Below are positions 34,501-43,144 of a stretch of 64,000 nt of DNA, in pieces; position 1 is the stretch's first letter, and each line of letters begins with the position of its first letter. This DNA is from Eutreptiella sp. 'Long Island Sound 2002' (Eukaryota; Euglenozoa; Euglenophyceae; Eutreptiales; Eutreptiaceae): positions 65,415,725 to 65,479,724 of the forward strand of contig OZ038383.1 of NCBI GenBank assembly GCA_964036045.1, read 5' to 3'. The notes below the pieces were generated by a model. That model did not search any database and had not been told where the DNA came from. It saw nothing but the letters and a program-made list of their open reading frames with translations. Both the position numbers and the translations under genes were made by a program.

Positions 34501-34549
34501 CCTTCTTGGGCACGATGAAGGCTGGGCTGGCCCACTCACTGTCGGAGGG
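31544..34549 (-). CDS. pol: Pol of element A, RT-RNase H-integrase-chromodomain
   Basis: This 989-residue open stretch (first Met at 34513) copies RNA to DNA and integrates it. Reverse transcriptase: VVDYRGLN, LDLKHGYHQMP and the catalytic box FVDD (residues 110-113, usually YVDD or YIDD). RNase H: RTDAS (275), REKET (318), CTDHQS (344), ADCLS (392). Integrase: His pair near 537-545 and Cys at 573/576; catalytic D609, D684 and E720 with the expected D-35-E spacing. Chromodomain near residues 925-965 (YKVRWKGF, SWEPPSSF), which usually targets integration to modified chromatin. All catalytic residues are present and the part is uninterrupted. It is separated from the upstream part by one TAA at 34550 in the same frame, so it cannot be made without readthrough or a repaired stop. 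Confidence 0.9.
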   Translation of the reverse strand, partial: PSDSEWASPAFIVPKKEKGEWRLVVDYRGLNEQTEHDLYSLPLIDSILQKQQKKRIFTVLDLKHGYHQMPLHPGSRPCTAMSTPLGPMQWKVVPMGAKNGNAAFQRMMEDPLGPVRDCADPFVDDIIIGSGTENMTEEELIDAHEKDLRRVLSELDKHNMVCKPTKASLFVKEVEFAGHVVGCGQRRPMPGKLASLHHWEKPQTISELRSFMGFCNYYSGYVRMYAELSGPLHKMLQVDKFDGRKGSKKKLAWTSEAEDAFNSLKERLPGQLGLFLVDPDKGFVLRTDASDYAVGAVLEQIRDDGSHVPVAFWSRILAEGQRRTWTAREKETYAIVCALRKWSGHIGLQPVVVCTDHQSLQSPHKEHVDTPSGPAARRARWHETFAKFDLSVVYVPGKDNTVADCLSRWAYPAGKAWMDISSHGDAEETEEAKRIIEMEKVMEQEGVKCFVVMANRTDLAKFWGARVQAIREETLEQWMVAPVELVRSVLTEDWSDDYAASQHWSKYWNAVSAPSDDEWPEGLTEDGDKLFLKDKLLVPENRVEELIDHWHNAKLMHPGRDKMQQDLAWRFKFPLGYYAILDRYCSDCAVCRATKSPNHSTAGNPVYTAIPEAPMRSVAMDVFAMPEVTVEGETYDCVILAVDRHSGYILAVPGKKSKKKDKKDKHGVGLQAKTVANAMIRHWLTIFDVPAVICSDRGSQFLGTWFKTMCKHMGIRHAKTVAYHSRSNGRAEVAGRQMFEKFRQLHIDEPGRNWYNSLWRVLQAYHDLPGPTGLSPHRILFLRDRVSRTLPWMNHGKVARDANAMMSEADDTAAKVCKALHDEHDKRAKYLKQGKVQKYALQDTVWVERHHKDVLSRHRQASWYVPGVIVRKVGQDVYAVRVGDNKILDRDHTQLRPRAPDPSGRPVTFEFTAGDVDSDDEGEDDDFTAEKILADKPDPGTPGGRLYKVRWKGFAASRDSWEPPSSFVPRYTTVWMDYLKKKGISLDVKDVLVHFVAAVAP

Positions 34550-36610
34550 TTAGATCCATCCCCGCTCAATGAACTCGGCAAACAGCTTCTTCATGGCCTC
34601 GGCCCGATCGCCCTGAAGTTGGTACTCCCGATGAGGATAGATCTTCGGGTTCGGCTTCAGCTTGATCTTCGCTGTACCAAACCTCCCACGATCTGGAGGG
34701 TTCTTGTTGGTGACGCCACTGAACAGTCGCGGATAGGCCTTGATCAGCCTCTCCTTCAGCTCGGCGACCTTCGGGTTCTCCTGGGCCTCTTCAGCCGCTT
34801 GCTTCGGTATAGATACAACCGACCGCACTGCGGTATAGGCCTCTTCTGGGTCCGAATCCGACTTCTCCTCGTCCGACATGCCGTCTTCATCGTCGTGGGG
34901 TGCACTTCCCACCGATAATCTTCGAAAATTTGCGGCGTCGGGCTGGTGACTGTCGCTATCGGCACCCATTCTTGGAAAATCCCATGTTGGTGGGTCGGAC
35001 CCAACCGGACCATCGTATTGGTCCGCGATGTGATCCATGACCCTCGCCACGAACTCGTCCTTCTCGTACTTGCCGGTGACCAACATCTTGTCATCCCACC
35101 AATGTGGAGATGTGACCATGGCCCGCCTCTTCTTGGCTGCCACACGGTCGTGCATCCCCATCCGCATGTAGTTGACGACGTCGTCGATCTCGGCGTGGGA
35201 CAGGACGTCAATGCCATCAATTGGCTGATCCGTCCCCTCCTTGGGCTCAAACATGACCTTCATGGGCACCGCCTCCACCCTACGGACGAATGCTTCATCA
35301 CCCGTAGGCTGGACTTGCGCCCCATCCACCAGGAAAGCCTTGGTACCCCACGCTTGACCCGGGGAGGGCATTGATACACCCTTGGCGTCGATGAACAACT
35401 CCTCCCCTGGCCCGAATGACATCTCGTTCAGGGTGATGGAGTCCAGCGTCGACTTGAGACCCTCCAGCGGACATGGGGTGGATCCTATGCCGGTTATGAC
35501 CAGGATCCCCCTCGCTCTATCCGCGATGATCTTCTCCACCGTACGTCTGGTATTGTCCAGGGAGCCATGCCAATACATGGGTCCCCACTCCTTCAAACCC
35601 CAATGCCGGTGCCAGGCTGAGTCTCCCCGATGCCAATGCCTCCTACACTTCCGCAGAAGTGGGGCATCCCGGGAAGCGAAGACATCCGTCTCGGGCACTT
35701 CAGCTCCCAGCGTCTGAATCATCCTGGCGTACGCTTGCGGCGCCATTCCATACTCCGTGAGCTGAACTCCACGGTCTCCTCTGGACTTGGCACCCACAGC
35801 TTGCACCGCTCGGTCGATCCGATCCTCTTCCTCGGCATTCCATTGGGATGACCCGCACGCAAAATCCGTGGACAGCCATGTGAGGCATTCATCGTCCTCC
35901 CGGACCAGCGTTGCGCGATGGGGAAGCGCTCCAATGGCGTTGGCCACCATGAAGTCGTACCCCATGATCATATCCCAATCAGTAATGTCGGCCACATAGA
36001 AGTTCCCGGATAGAGTGCTTCTCTTCGCCTGATCAGGGCGGTTCAAGCGCTCATGCTCCCAGAATTCCATACTGATGGTGGCTTCATGGGTGCCACCACC
36101 CATAATCTCACCGTTGGCGACCTTCAGGCGGACCGGTCTCCGGCTGGGCTGCAGGAATTCCTCCTTGAACAACCCTCTCCGGACCAGGCTCACCTGGGCA
36201 TTCGTATCCGCTAACACATCCACCACCTTCTCCTCTCGTCCGCACCGTACTCGCACTTTCAAGTGCAACTGCCGCTCGTCGCCATGAGGTGTATGGACGA
36301 CTCTCACGGCATGCAACTCTAGCACGTCCGGGTGCATCAGGACTTCCAGGGTATGGTCGCGGATGGTGTAGATCTTGGGTTGGTCCTGCCCGTCCACGGG
36401 GCTCTCCGTGGTCGCTCCATCCTTCTTGCCATGTCCCGTACCCACATGTACTTCCCTTGGCAGGGCGCTCCAGGGGTTGGGAGTGGCGAAACTCAGTGGT
36501 TTTGGCTCTTCTGGAGCCTTCTTCGGCACCCGATGTGCCTTTGCTTTCTCAGGGATTCCACTGATTTTCGGAGGAGAGACCTCCGAGGTCCCACTCCCAT
36601 GGGGGCTCCT
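34550..36610 (-). CDS. pol: Pol of element A, protease and MT-like part
   Basis: After the gag UAG (36611-36613) the same frame stays open to TAA at 34550; the first Met is at 36529. An aspartic protease-like region contains VLADTNAQVSLV (Asp at about 36208), in which the usual DTG or DSG is DTN. It continues with a flap-like GGGTHEATI and DMIMGYDFM, the second family signature. A second domain (35317-35740) starts TDVFASR and ends with LVDG, like the methyltransferase-like domain of element B. An acidic linker and the start of the RT (ERGWI) follow. The TAA after GWI replaces what should be a sense codon before PSDSEWASP, so it is probably a nonsense mutation. Confidence 0.8.
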   Translation of the reverse strand, partial: RSPHGSGTSEVSPPKISGIPEKAKAHRVPKKAPEEPKPLSFATPNPWSALPREVHVGTGHGKKDGATTESPVDGQDQPKIYTIRDHTLEVLMHPDVLELHAVRVVHTPHGDERQLHLKVRVRCGREEKVVDVLADTNAQVSLVRRGLFKEEFLQPSRRPVRLKVANGEIMGGGTHEATISMEFWEHERLNRPDQAKRSTLSGNFYVADITDWDMIMGYDFMVANAIGALPHRATLVREDDECLTWLSTDFACGSSQWNAEEEDRIDRAVQAVGAKSRGDRGVQLTEYGMAPQAYARMIQTLGAEVPETDVFASRDAPLLRKCRRHWHRGDSAWHRHWGLKEWGPMYWHGSLDNTRRTVEKIIADRARGILVITGIGSTPCPLEGLKSTLDSITLNEMSFGPGEELFIDAKGVSMPSPGQAWGTKAFLVDGAQVQPTGDEAFVRRVEAVPMKVMFEPKEGTDQPIDGIDVLSHAEIDDVVNYMRMGMHDRVAAKKRRAMVTSPHWWDDKMLVTGKYEKDEFVARVMDHIADQYDGPVGSDPPTWDFPRMGADSDSHQPDAANFRRLSVGSAPHDDEDGMSDEEKSDSDPEEAYTAVRSVVSIPKQAAEEAQENPKVAELKERLIKAYPRLFSGVTNKNPPDRGRFGTAKIKLKPNPKIYPHREYQLQGDRAEAMKKLFAEFIERGWI
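35317..35740 (-). other. Degenerate methyltransferase-like domain in element A
   Basis: The domain shares order and spacing with the one in element B: DVFASR for DAFANR, a Trp-rich middle (SAWHRHW), a helix TVEKIIADRARG for VIHKIKQDKT, then GILVITG for AILVVPLW. The NPPF position is YWHG, so the catalytic motif is gone. The domain may be structural here. Confidence 0.5.
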
Positions 36611-39600
36611 CTAGACTTGGCTTCCCGCAGCCCCTTCCGGCTGCGATCCGCCGGGACTTTGTCCACCACTTTGCTGGGCTTTGAGTTCCTCCAACGTCCT
36701 CAACATGTCCTCAGCAACTTCCTCGATTGACCTCACTCGTCGGTCTTGGCCAGGTCCACCACCATAGCCTCTTCGTCCGCCTTTTCCTTGGCCTTTGCCT
36801 TGGCCTTTCCCCCCGTCTCCGCCCTTCGCCTTCCAATCGGAAATCCGCTGCTCCTTGGGCTTCTTCTCGGGGTGGGCGGCGAAGTAGGCCTTCTTGTCCG
36901 CCTCGTACACCTTGCACTGACGGTGGTCGTGTGCATGGTTGTTTCCCTTGCCATAACAGACCCAGCACCCGTCGTGCTGAGACCTGTACTCTCGGAACGA
37001 GAGCGGTGGGTTCCTGATCCTCCTTGGCTCTTTACCCTTCTTGGGTCCCACCTCGCTCCATCTGGACCGATCCTGCCCATGGCTCTTCACGTTGTGCGCC
37101 ACAAACGCGAAGAAATGGGCCTCCTCGTGATCCTCCCGGGACCAGTGGTCTTGGCCACTTCCACTGCCATCCTCCGCGGAGTTGGCCGTGTCCTCCTGGA
37201 TCTCTCTATGATGGCGGTCTTCTCGGTGGCCTCGTTGTCCCTGACCATGTCGATCCTGCACGTGGGCCTCGTTCTTCGCATTGAGCTTCAACTCCACCGT
37301 GATGTACTTCACGATCTCGTCAAGGCTCATGCGGGCGAAGATGACTTGCATCCTCAGCGGCTCCCCGCGCCTCCACTCCACGTTGTTGAGGCGCAGCAAC
37401 CTTTGCCCCATGGAGTCCCCGAATACCTCCACGTACACGGCGTTCTTCAGGCCCAACATCCGGTCGGGTCCGCCCAGGTTCCTCCTGAAGAACTCCATGA
37501 TACCCGCATGGGTATCCTCCGCCGCCATGATCCTCACCGCCACCCGTCTCTTGGCGCGCTTCTTCTCCTCGTCCTCCACTCTCCTCTTCCAGCTGCCAGG
37601 GAGGACGTCCTTCAGCAAGTGGCGGATTTCACTGGCCTCGTTCCAGTCTTCCACCAGCTTGAGGCATCTGCGGTACTTCCGCAGATACCGGTTCCACTCC
37701 CGGACCCGCAACTCACCGCGGTCCAGCGGCAGCGGAATGGACCACAGGTCCTCCAGCTTCTGGTTAGGAGCGTCCACCGGCTCCTCATCCTCCAACCACT
37801 GGAGGCAGGCCTGCTCCGTACGGATCAATCCTTCCCGGATCTGATCCCGCAGCTCCTCCTTCAGGTCCTGCGCCAAGCGGTGTGGGAATGTCCGACACAC
37901 CCACTTGTCCCGCGGCGCTCCCCGCATCTCGCCGACGACCTCCTCGGCGAGATCCTCCCAGTCCAGGATGAAGTCATCCAGGTTGGACGGATTCCCGTCG
38001 TAATAGGGGATTTTGATTCCCCTGAGGTCGTCGATCTTGATGGCGTCTCCGACGTCTCCAGCCACCACTCCACCGAGACGGATACCACCTGTGGCCGGGG
38101 GGTTTGAGTACACTCCCCATACATCCCTCTCCTCCATGGAGTGCGGTCCAGTTGGGCCTGAACCCATGGGGTGTGGAATGCGGGAAGGACTTGCTCCATC
38201 GACCGTCCATATCCCTGTATTGGGGTCCTTCGCCCACATGTTTCCGCTTGGATGGCCTCGACCATGTCCGTCGGCGCTTCCCATGGTTCGCCCCTGCATG
38301 GTGTGGTTCTGGATCTCGATCTTCTTATCCGCATAGACTGCCATATTCGTCGTGAGCGGTACATCCTGGGCGGCATGGGACATCTGCACCGTCAGGCTCC
38401 TCGGGTCCGTGGTCACGCGCCCTTCCCGCATGGACCCAGCCGGTGCCGTGTGTTCCCCGAGCATTGTGGACTCGCTGAACAGGGGAACATACGGCAGCGC
38501 ACCCGGGTCAACACGCGGAGGCGCGTATGGTGCCTCTGCGGGGCCGCCCATGGGTTTCTCCATGGCGCTCCTGAGGGTCTTAACCCGCTCCACCAGCTCC
38601 ACCGCGGCCGGCTTTGCCGGGAGCTCCGGACCCGAGGCGAGGGGCTGTCGCTCCTCTAGCCTTCTCAGGCGTCCCGACCTGTCCTCCACTAAGTGGAGCA
38701 GGCTGTCCACCACTTGCTGCTGCTTCTGCAGGGCCAGCTCCAGATTCTCCCGGTACCGGGCCTGATCCGCTCGCAGCTCCTCCATGTGGTTCTCCGCGGC
38801 CGACTGTTCGTCCAGGATCCCCGCGACGTCCTCCTCTAGAGCGTCCTTGGCGTTGTCCAGCCGGTCAAGGTGATGCACGATGGCGTCCATCCCCATCTTC
38901 AGGTACTTGCCCATGAGGAAGGACACGTGCTCGCAGTGGCACGCAGCGTGCTTTCCGCCGGATTCAGCGCAACCCGAGGTTCCCGGCACCTCAGACTCAT
39001 CGCCCATGGGCGTATCGCCTATGGCGTCCGTCTCTGGACCCGTGTGCCGGGGCACAGGTGCCGTCCGGGCCCTGGCTGGCCTCTCCAAGCCCTCGGCGTC
39101 GTGCTGCAGGGCGGGCTCTGGGGCCGTGTTCGACCTGGCGAACGGCGCGGACATCTCCGGCTCCGAAGGTGCCTCGTGGGCTGTCCGATAGCCCTCGGAG
39201 TGCCCCTCCGATTCCCACAGCCTGACCGGGCTGGGGTCCGTGTCCATAGCCCCGGCGTCCCTTGCCGCGGACTTGGGTGACCCGCGCTTCCGGTAGCGCC
39301 GGGCCCGTCCTCCACTGCTGCCTGAATGGCAGGCCTCATCCGAATCCTCCGCGGCGGAGCGGAGGTTGCATGCCTTTCGGCAGCGACGCTCACACATGGA
39401 GACCAGGTCCTCCATGTCACGTCCTCCTCTTCCTGAGTGTCGTTCTTCTCTTCGGGCTTCAACTTCCGGAGTTCGCCATGCTCTTGAACATCTCGGTCCC
39501 TTTATGGCTCCAATCTCCGGCGTGGTCTCCACCGAGTCCACAATACGCACCCGGAGCGTACTTGGGCAGGGCTCATAAGGGCCCAAGTCCCCGGGTCGGC

Positions 39601-39721
39601 GGTTGGTAGGGGCAGCAGGTAAGCCTCTGCTACCATAAAGAAGGTCCCTACCAGGACCGGCCCCCGCTGTGCCCCTTCCGCCTGTCACCCCTGCTGACTT
39701 GCTCCTGATCAACGATTGCAT
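36611..39721 (-). CDS. gag: Gag polyprotein of element A, up to 1036 aa
   Basis: The frame opens at an ATG inside the 5' LTR (39721) and crosses the primer-binding site, where it encodes GSRG. A later Met at 39415 (MEDLVSM) is an alternative start. Residues about 270-360 form a coiled coil. About 560-800 is a capsid-like domain that resembles the capsid part of element C. Near residue 918 a Cys/His motif reads CWVCYGKGNNHAHDHRQC, a variant zinc knuckle. The C-terminus is Gly/Lys/Arg-rich and should bind nucleic acid. Gag ends with TAG at 36611-36613, and pol continues in the same frame. The part has no lesion. Confidence 0.85.
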   Translation of the reverse strand: MQSLIRSKSAGVTGGRGTAGAGPGRDLLYGSRGLPAAPTNRRPGDLGPYEPCPSTLRVRIVDSVETTPEIGAIKGPRCSRAWRTPEVEARREERHSGRGGRDMEDLVSMCERRCRKACNLRSAAEDSDEACHSGSSGGRARRYRKRGSPKSAARDAGAMDTDPSPVRLWESEGHSEGYRTAHEAPSEPEMSAPFARSNTAPEPALQHDAEGLERPARARTAPVPRHTGPETDAIGDTPMGDESEVPGTSGCAESGGKHAACHCEHVSFLMGKYLKMGMDAIVHHLDRLDNAKDALEEDVAGILDEQSAAENHMEELRADQARYRENLELALQKQQQVVDSLLHLVEDRSGRLRRLEERQPLASGPELPAKPAAVELVERVKTLRSAMEKPMGGPAEAPYAPPRVDPGALPYVPLFSESTMLGEHTAPAGSMREGRVTTDPRSLTVQMSHAAQDVPLTTNMAVYADKKIEIQNHTMQGRTMGSADGHGRGHPSGNMWAKDPNTGIWTVDGASPSRIPHPMGSGPTGPHSMEERDVWGVYSNPPATGGIRLGGVVAGDVGDAIKIDDLRGIKIPYYDGNPSNLDDFILDWEDLAEEVVGEMRGAPRDKWVCRTFPHRLAQDLKEELRDQIREGLIRTEQACLQWLEDEEPVDAPNQKLEDLWSIPLPLDRGELRVREWNRYLRKYRRCLKLVEDWNEASEIRHLLKDVLPGSWKRRVEDEEKKRAKRRVAVRIMAAEDTHAGIMEFFRRNLGGPDRMLGLKNAVYVEVFGDSMGQRLLRLNNVEWRRGEPLRMQVIFARMSLDEIVKYITVELKLNAKNEAHVQDRHGQGQRGHREDRHHREIQEDTANSAEDGSGSGQDHWSREDHEEAHFFAFVAHNVKSHGQDRSRWSEVGPKKGKEPRRIRNPPLSFREYRSQHDGCWVCYGKGNNHAHDHRQCKVYEADKKAYFAAHPEKKPKEQRISDWKAKGGDGGKGQGKGQGKGGRRGYGGGPGQDRRVRSIEEVAEDMLRTLEELKAQQSGGQSPGGSQPEGAAGSQV
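39624..39635 (-). other. Primer-binding site of element A (tRNA-iMet type)
   Basis: The minus strand reads TGGTAGCAGAGG directly after the LTR end, identical to the site in element B, so both use the same primer tRNA. Confidence 0.85.
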
Positions 39722-42002
39722 TTCTCAAAATCCTCAAAGTCCAGGGTCCAAAATCCAAAAATATAGAAAATAAAATCCTCCTTCAACCCTGAATGGCAAC
39801 CAGATCCCACAAATACAGCAATAACCCAATTCACAATCCAAATCAGGTTGCGGGCTTCCGTTCAGCACACCGGTATTCCCACGGTGGCGGGCATGTACAA
39901 TAGTTGCACCAAGGAAGAAAGCCCTGAAATTGGCATATGAACACAAATGAAGCAAAGTTGGGGAAAGGGGTAAACAGACACATTCACAACCAATAACCCC
40001 TCATTCCCTGGACTCAAGACCTTCCCTTGACTCATCAACATGATGCCCTGAACCCAGTCCAAAAAGATGGTTGAATGCCACATGTCAAAAGTCATTACAT
40101 AAACCCCAAAAATGTGTTAACTCCCCAGCCTCTAAATCCTAGCCCAATTGGGAAGGTCGCGTGTCATGGCATAGAGTGGCACTCAGGACCATGCCCTACC
40201 CTGACATAACCTTGGTTGGACTTGGTGTCGAATGGGCTTAGAGATATGCCTTATGAGTTTGAACTCATAACATGCCAAAAAACTACCAATTCACACACTA
40301 TTGGCCATATATCACATATATGCTCAAAATTGAAGTTACCACTTATCCGAAGGCTCCAAGCATGCATGGAATCGAAGTCCATCATTCATGGAGGATAGAG
40401 ACCAAACGCCACTGCCCATGTACATCCCCATTTTACCCTCGAAACCCCTTCGGATATGGGCGCCACGCACTGCCCAAGTCAGCCCATGAATTTGAGACCA
40501 ATTCTTGTAATCCCTCATGCGCCAAGCCAAATGGAGTACACGATCCGGCATATGGTGGTGTTCCACTCCAAAGCATATGCCAACAGATGAACAACATATC
40601 ATGGTTCGACACTCCATAGGCTTCTTGCTGTAAGCTGACCAGGTGAGTACACAAAACGCAAAAATGAGCAAAAATTGAGGTCAAAAACATGAAAATATGA
40701 CCAAATACAAAGTTGTCATGATAGTATATCTCTATGCTCACCCATGATATCCGCTCATGATTCAATACACAAATGATTGAGACCATTTGCGAAAAATTCC
40801 CCCACTTGGATCCCCAATCGGGCGCATGGAGGTACCTTCGCCACTAATATCTACATGCCCCATGAAAGTGGGAGTGCACCCATGGATCTCTTTGTCAACC
40901 ATACCATGAGCAATACATACGCGGTAGACTTGGTCTAGCGCTTTGAATTCCACAATTGGGACATGGGCAAAGCCCTTGTCACGTATGGCTCCCCATCTCT
41001 TCGACCACACGAAGATATATAACATGGGCGTGAGCATATCAAACATATACCATGCATGTAACAAATACCCTCAAAATGTGGCTCCCACCATGATATGCCA
41101 TGTCCCTCCATTGACATAACTTCACGTTAAAAATACGTAGGAACCCAAAGAAAAGTTGCTATGCAACCCCAACACTCATGCGGCTCACTCGAAAGTCGCA
41201 TTAAAATATTCGGTTGCACGGTCCAAGAGTTATATATGACTTTATACGCTCTTGACCCTTTTCCCTTGCTACACCGGGCATGTGTGCGCACCAAAGGCGT
41301 TTGATGCTCCCCAAATTAAGTTGAGACCAAGGCTATTCCAACCCAACCTTCCTTATTCTCTTTCCTCACACTCGCTCGTAGATATGGCTCTTCAAAGTGG
41401 TTGCACGATTCGCTTTTGTTTCCCTTATATCTCCAAGTCAAATGGGTGGCAAGTATAAGGGAAACCTGATTCGGGCATAGGGAAAAGGGTACGACCACTC
41501 GAAGAAGTCCAAATCAAGTGCGGCGATGTCGAAGTCGAAAATCCGATTTCGACATCGCGAAAAATTCTGATTAAAATTTCGAGTGCTTATTTAGAGAATT
41601 GCAGAAGCAACGAACCCTTTGCTGATGAGATCTGACCCTTCAACGGAATATCCGTCAAAATATCTGGAAATAACAGTTAACCAATCGGTTAACGAAAATT
41701 CGCGAGCCAACTGACAGTCGCCGATACATTGACTATCAGAACGAAAGGCTGAGAAATTACGGAAACATTATGATAATAAAACCCTGTTGATTCCTGATAT
41801 TCTGATATATAAATCTCCGCTGTCGGCGCCTCGGTACTGAATGTGACCGCTCATAGCCGGAATGGCCAAACCTATCACACTATCACATCGGGTTAGTTCA
41901 GGTGGATGGGAGAGTATGATATCAGCCAATGGCGGCTTGCCGGCACATAGATACACACCCCAAGTGACCCCAAGATGGCAACGGGGGTCCGAACCGGCTT
42001 CA
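39636..42002 (-). repeat. 5' LTR of element A, intact
   Basis: 2367 bp, TG start and TA end on the minus strand. It keeps the undisturbed site where B entered the sister LTR: GGTTGAATGCCACATGTC near 40070-40087 contains ATGCC once. The gag ATG lies 86 bases before the LTR end. An AT-rich segment near 41810 (ATATATAAATC) could hold a promoter, but this is not established. Confidence 0.92.
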
Positions 42003-42006
42003 GGAC
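42003..42006. repeat. Target site duplication of element A, right copy
   Basis: GGAC, matching 17987-17990. Confidence 0.8.
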
Positions 42007-42107
42007 ATGCAAAAATCAAAATCCGATCTCTGTCAATTGGAAAGAAATGAACACGATACATATGCACAGAATCGAGAGAGCGTAACTGCAGAACTTTGGA
42101 TGCTTAC

Positions 42108-43062
42108 CTTTTGCTGTTGCTACTCGTCCACTTGCTTTTGACGCTTTGCTGCCTCCGCCTTCCTTCTGTCTGCCCCTTCCTGTTCAGTGCGCTCCTGGGG
42201 ACATGCAAAAAACAAAATCCGATCTCCGTCAATTGGAAAGAAATGAACACGATACATATGCACAGAATCGAGAGAGCGTAACTGCAGAACTTTGGATGGT
42301 TACCTTTTGCTGTTGCTACTCATCCACTTGCTTTTGACGCTTTGCTGCCTCCGCCTCCCTTCTGTCCGCCTCCTCCCGTTCGGTGCGGTCCTGGGGACAT
42401 GCAAAAATCAAATTCCGGTCTCTGCCAGTTAGAAAGAAATGAACACGATACGTATGCACAGAATCCAGAGAGCGTAACTGCAGAACTCCGTGTGCGCTCC
42501 TGGAGGGTTACTTTTTGCTCTTGCTCCTCATCCGCTTGCTTTTCACGCTTTGCTGCCTCCGCCTTTTTTATGTCCTCTTCTGCTCTGTCTGGCATCTCCG
42601 CCTCCTCTCGTTGGCTGCGCTCCTGGGGACATGCAAAAATCAAAATCCCATCTCGGTCAGTCGGAGAGAAATTAACGCGGTATGTATTCACAGAATTGAC
42701 AGACCCTAACTGCACAATTTTGTAACGTTACTCTTTGCTGTTGCTCGGTATCCGCTTGCTTCGGTCGGTGCGCTGCCTCCGCCTTTTTTCTGTCCTCTTC
42801 TGCTCTGTCCCACTTCTCCGCTTCCTCTCGTTCGGTGCGCTCCTGGGAACATGCAAAAAGAAAAATGCCATCTCGGTCAGTCGGAGAGAAATTAACGCAA
42901 TATGTATGCACAGAATTGAGAGAGCAGAAGTGCAGAACTTTGGAAGGTTACCTTTTGCCGTTGCTCCTCATCCGCTTTTGTTTGGCCGCTTGCCGCCTCC
43001 GCCTTGTTTCTGTCCTCTTCTGCTCTGGGACCCATCCCCACTTCCTCCGTTTCTGTATGCTC
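42108..43062 (-). pseudogene. Coiled-coil exon array, upstream part (5 exons)
   Basis: Exons in transcript order: 43062-42952, 42842-42732 and 42622-42512 (111 nt, 37 codons each), then 42390-42304 and 42194-42108 (87 nt, 29 codons each). Each starts with a GAGCGCACC-like codon run (ERTEREEAE) and ends EEQQQK before GTAAC. Introns are 109 nt, or 121 nt for one, and end TTTTTGCATGTCCCCAG. The encoded repeats are charged and lack proline, so a long coiled coil is expected. The two 87-nt exons both carry TAG at the same codon (42316-42318 and 42120-42122). An intact array would add about 30-37 residues per exon to the protein. Confidence 0.8.
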
Positions 43063-43144
43063 CTGGAGACATGCAAAAAAGTCAAACCTAAAATTTGATA
43101 GGTATGCACGAAATGCACAACATTTGACAACATTTGAAGGGTAC

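Larger units (their letters stand above)
17991..42002 (-). mobile_element. Ty3/gypsy chromodomain retrotransposon A (hosts B)
   Basis: The element has LTRs of about 2366 bp. The 5' LTR is 39636-42002. The 3' LTR is split by element B into 17991-18434 and 29228-31149. The internal region is 31150-39635. The target duplication is GGAC at 17987-17990 and 42003-42006. The LTR starts TG and ends TA. The primer-binding site follows the 5' LTR directly and a purine tract abuts the 3' LTR. Gag and pol lie in one frame with stops at 36611 and 34550. Without B the element is about 13.2 kb. LTR copies differ by roughly 2-3% by eye, so A is older than B, as nesting requires. It interrupts a minus-strand host or transposon gene within an intron. 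Confidence 0.92.

Noticed and set aside
36746-38107. 453-codon plus-strand frame
   Set aside because: Antisense shadow of element A gag; the minus-strand frame carries the capsid and Cys/His motif.
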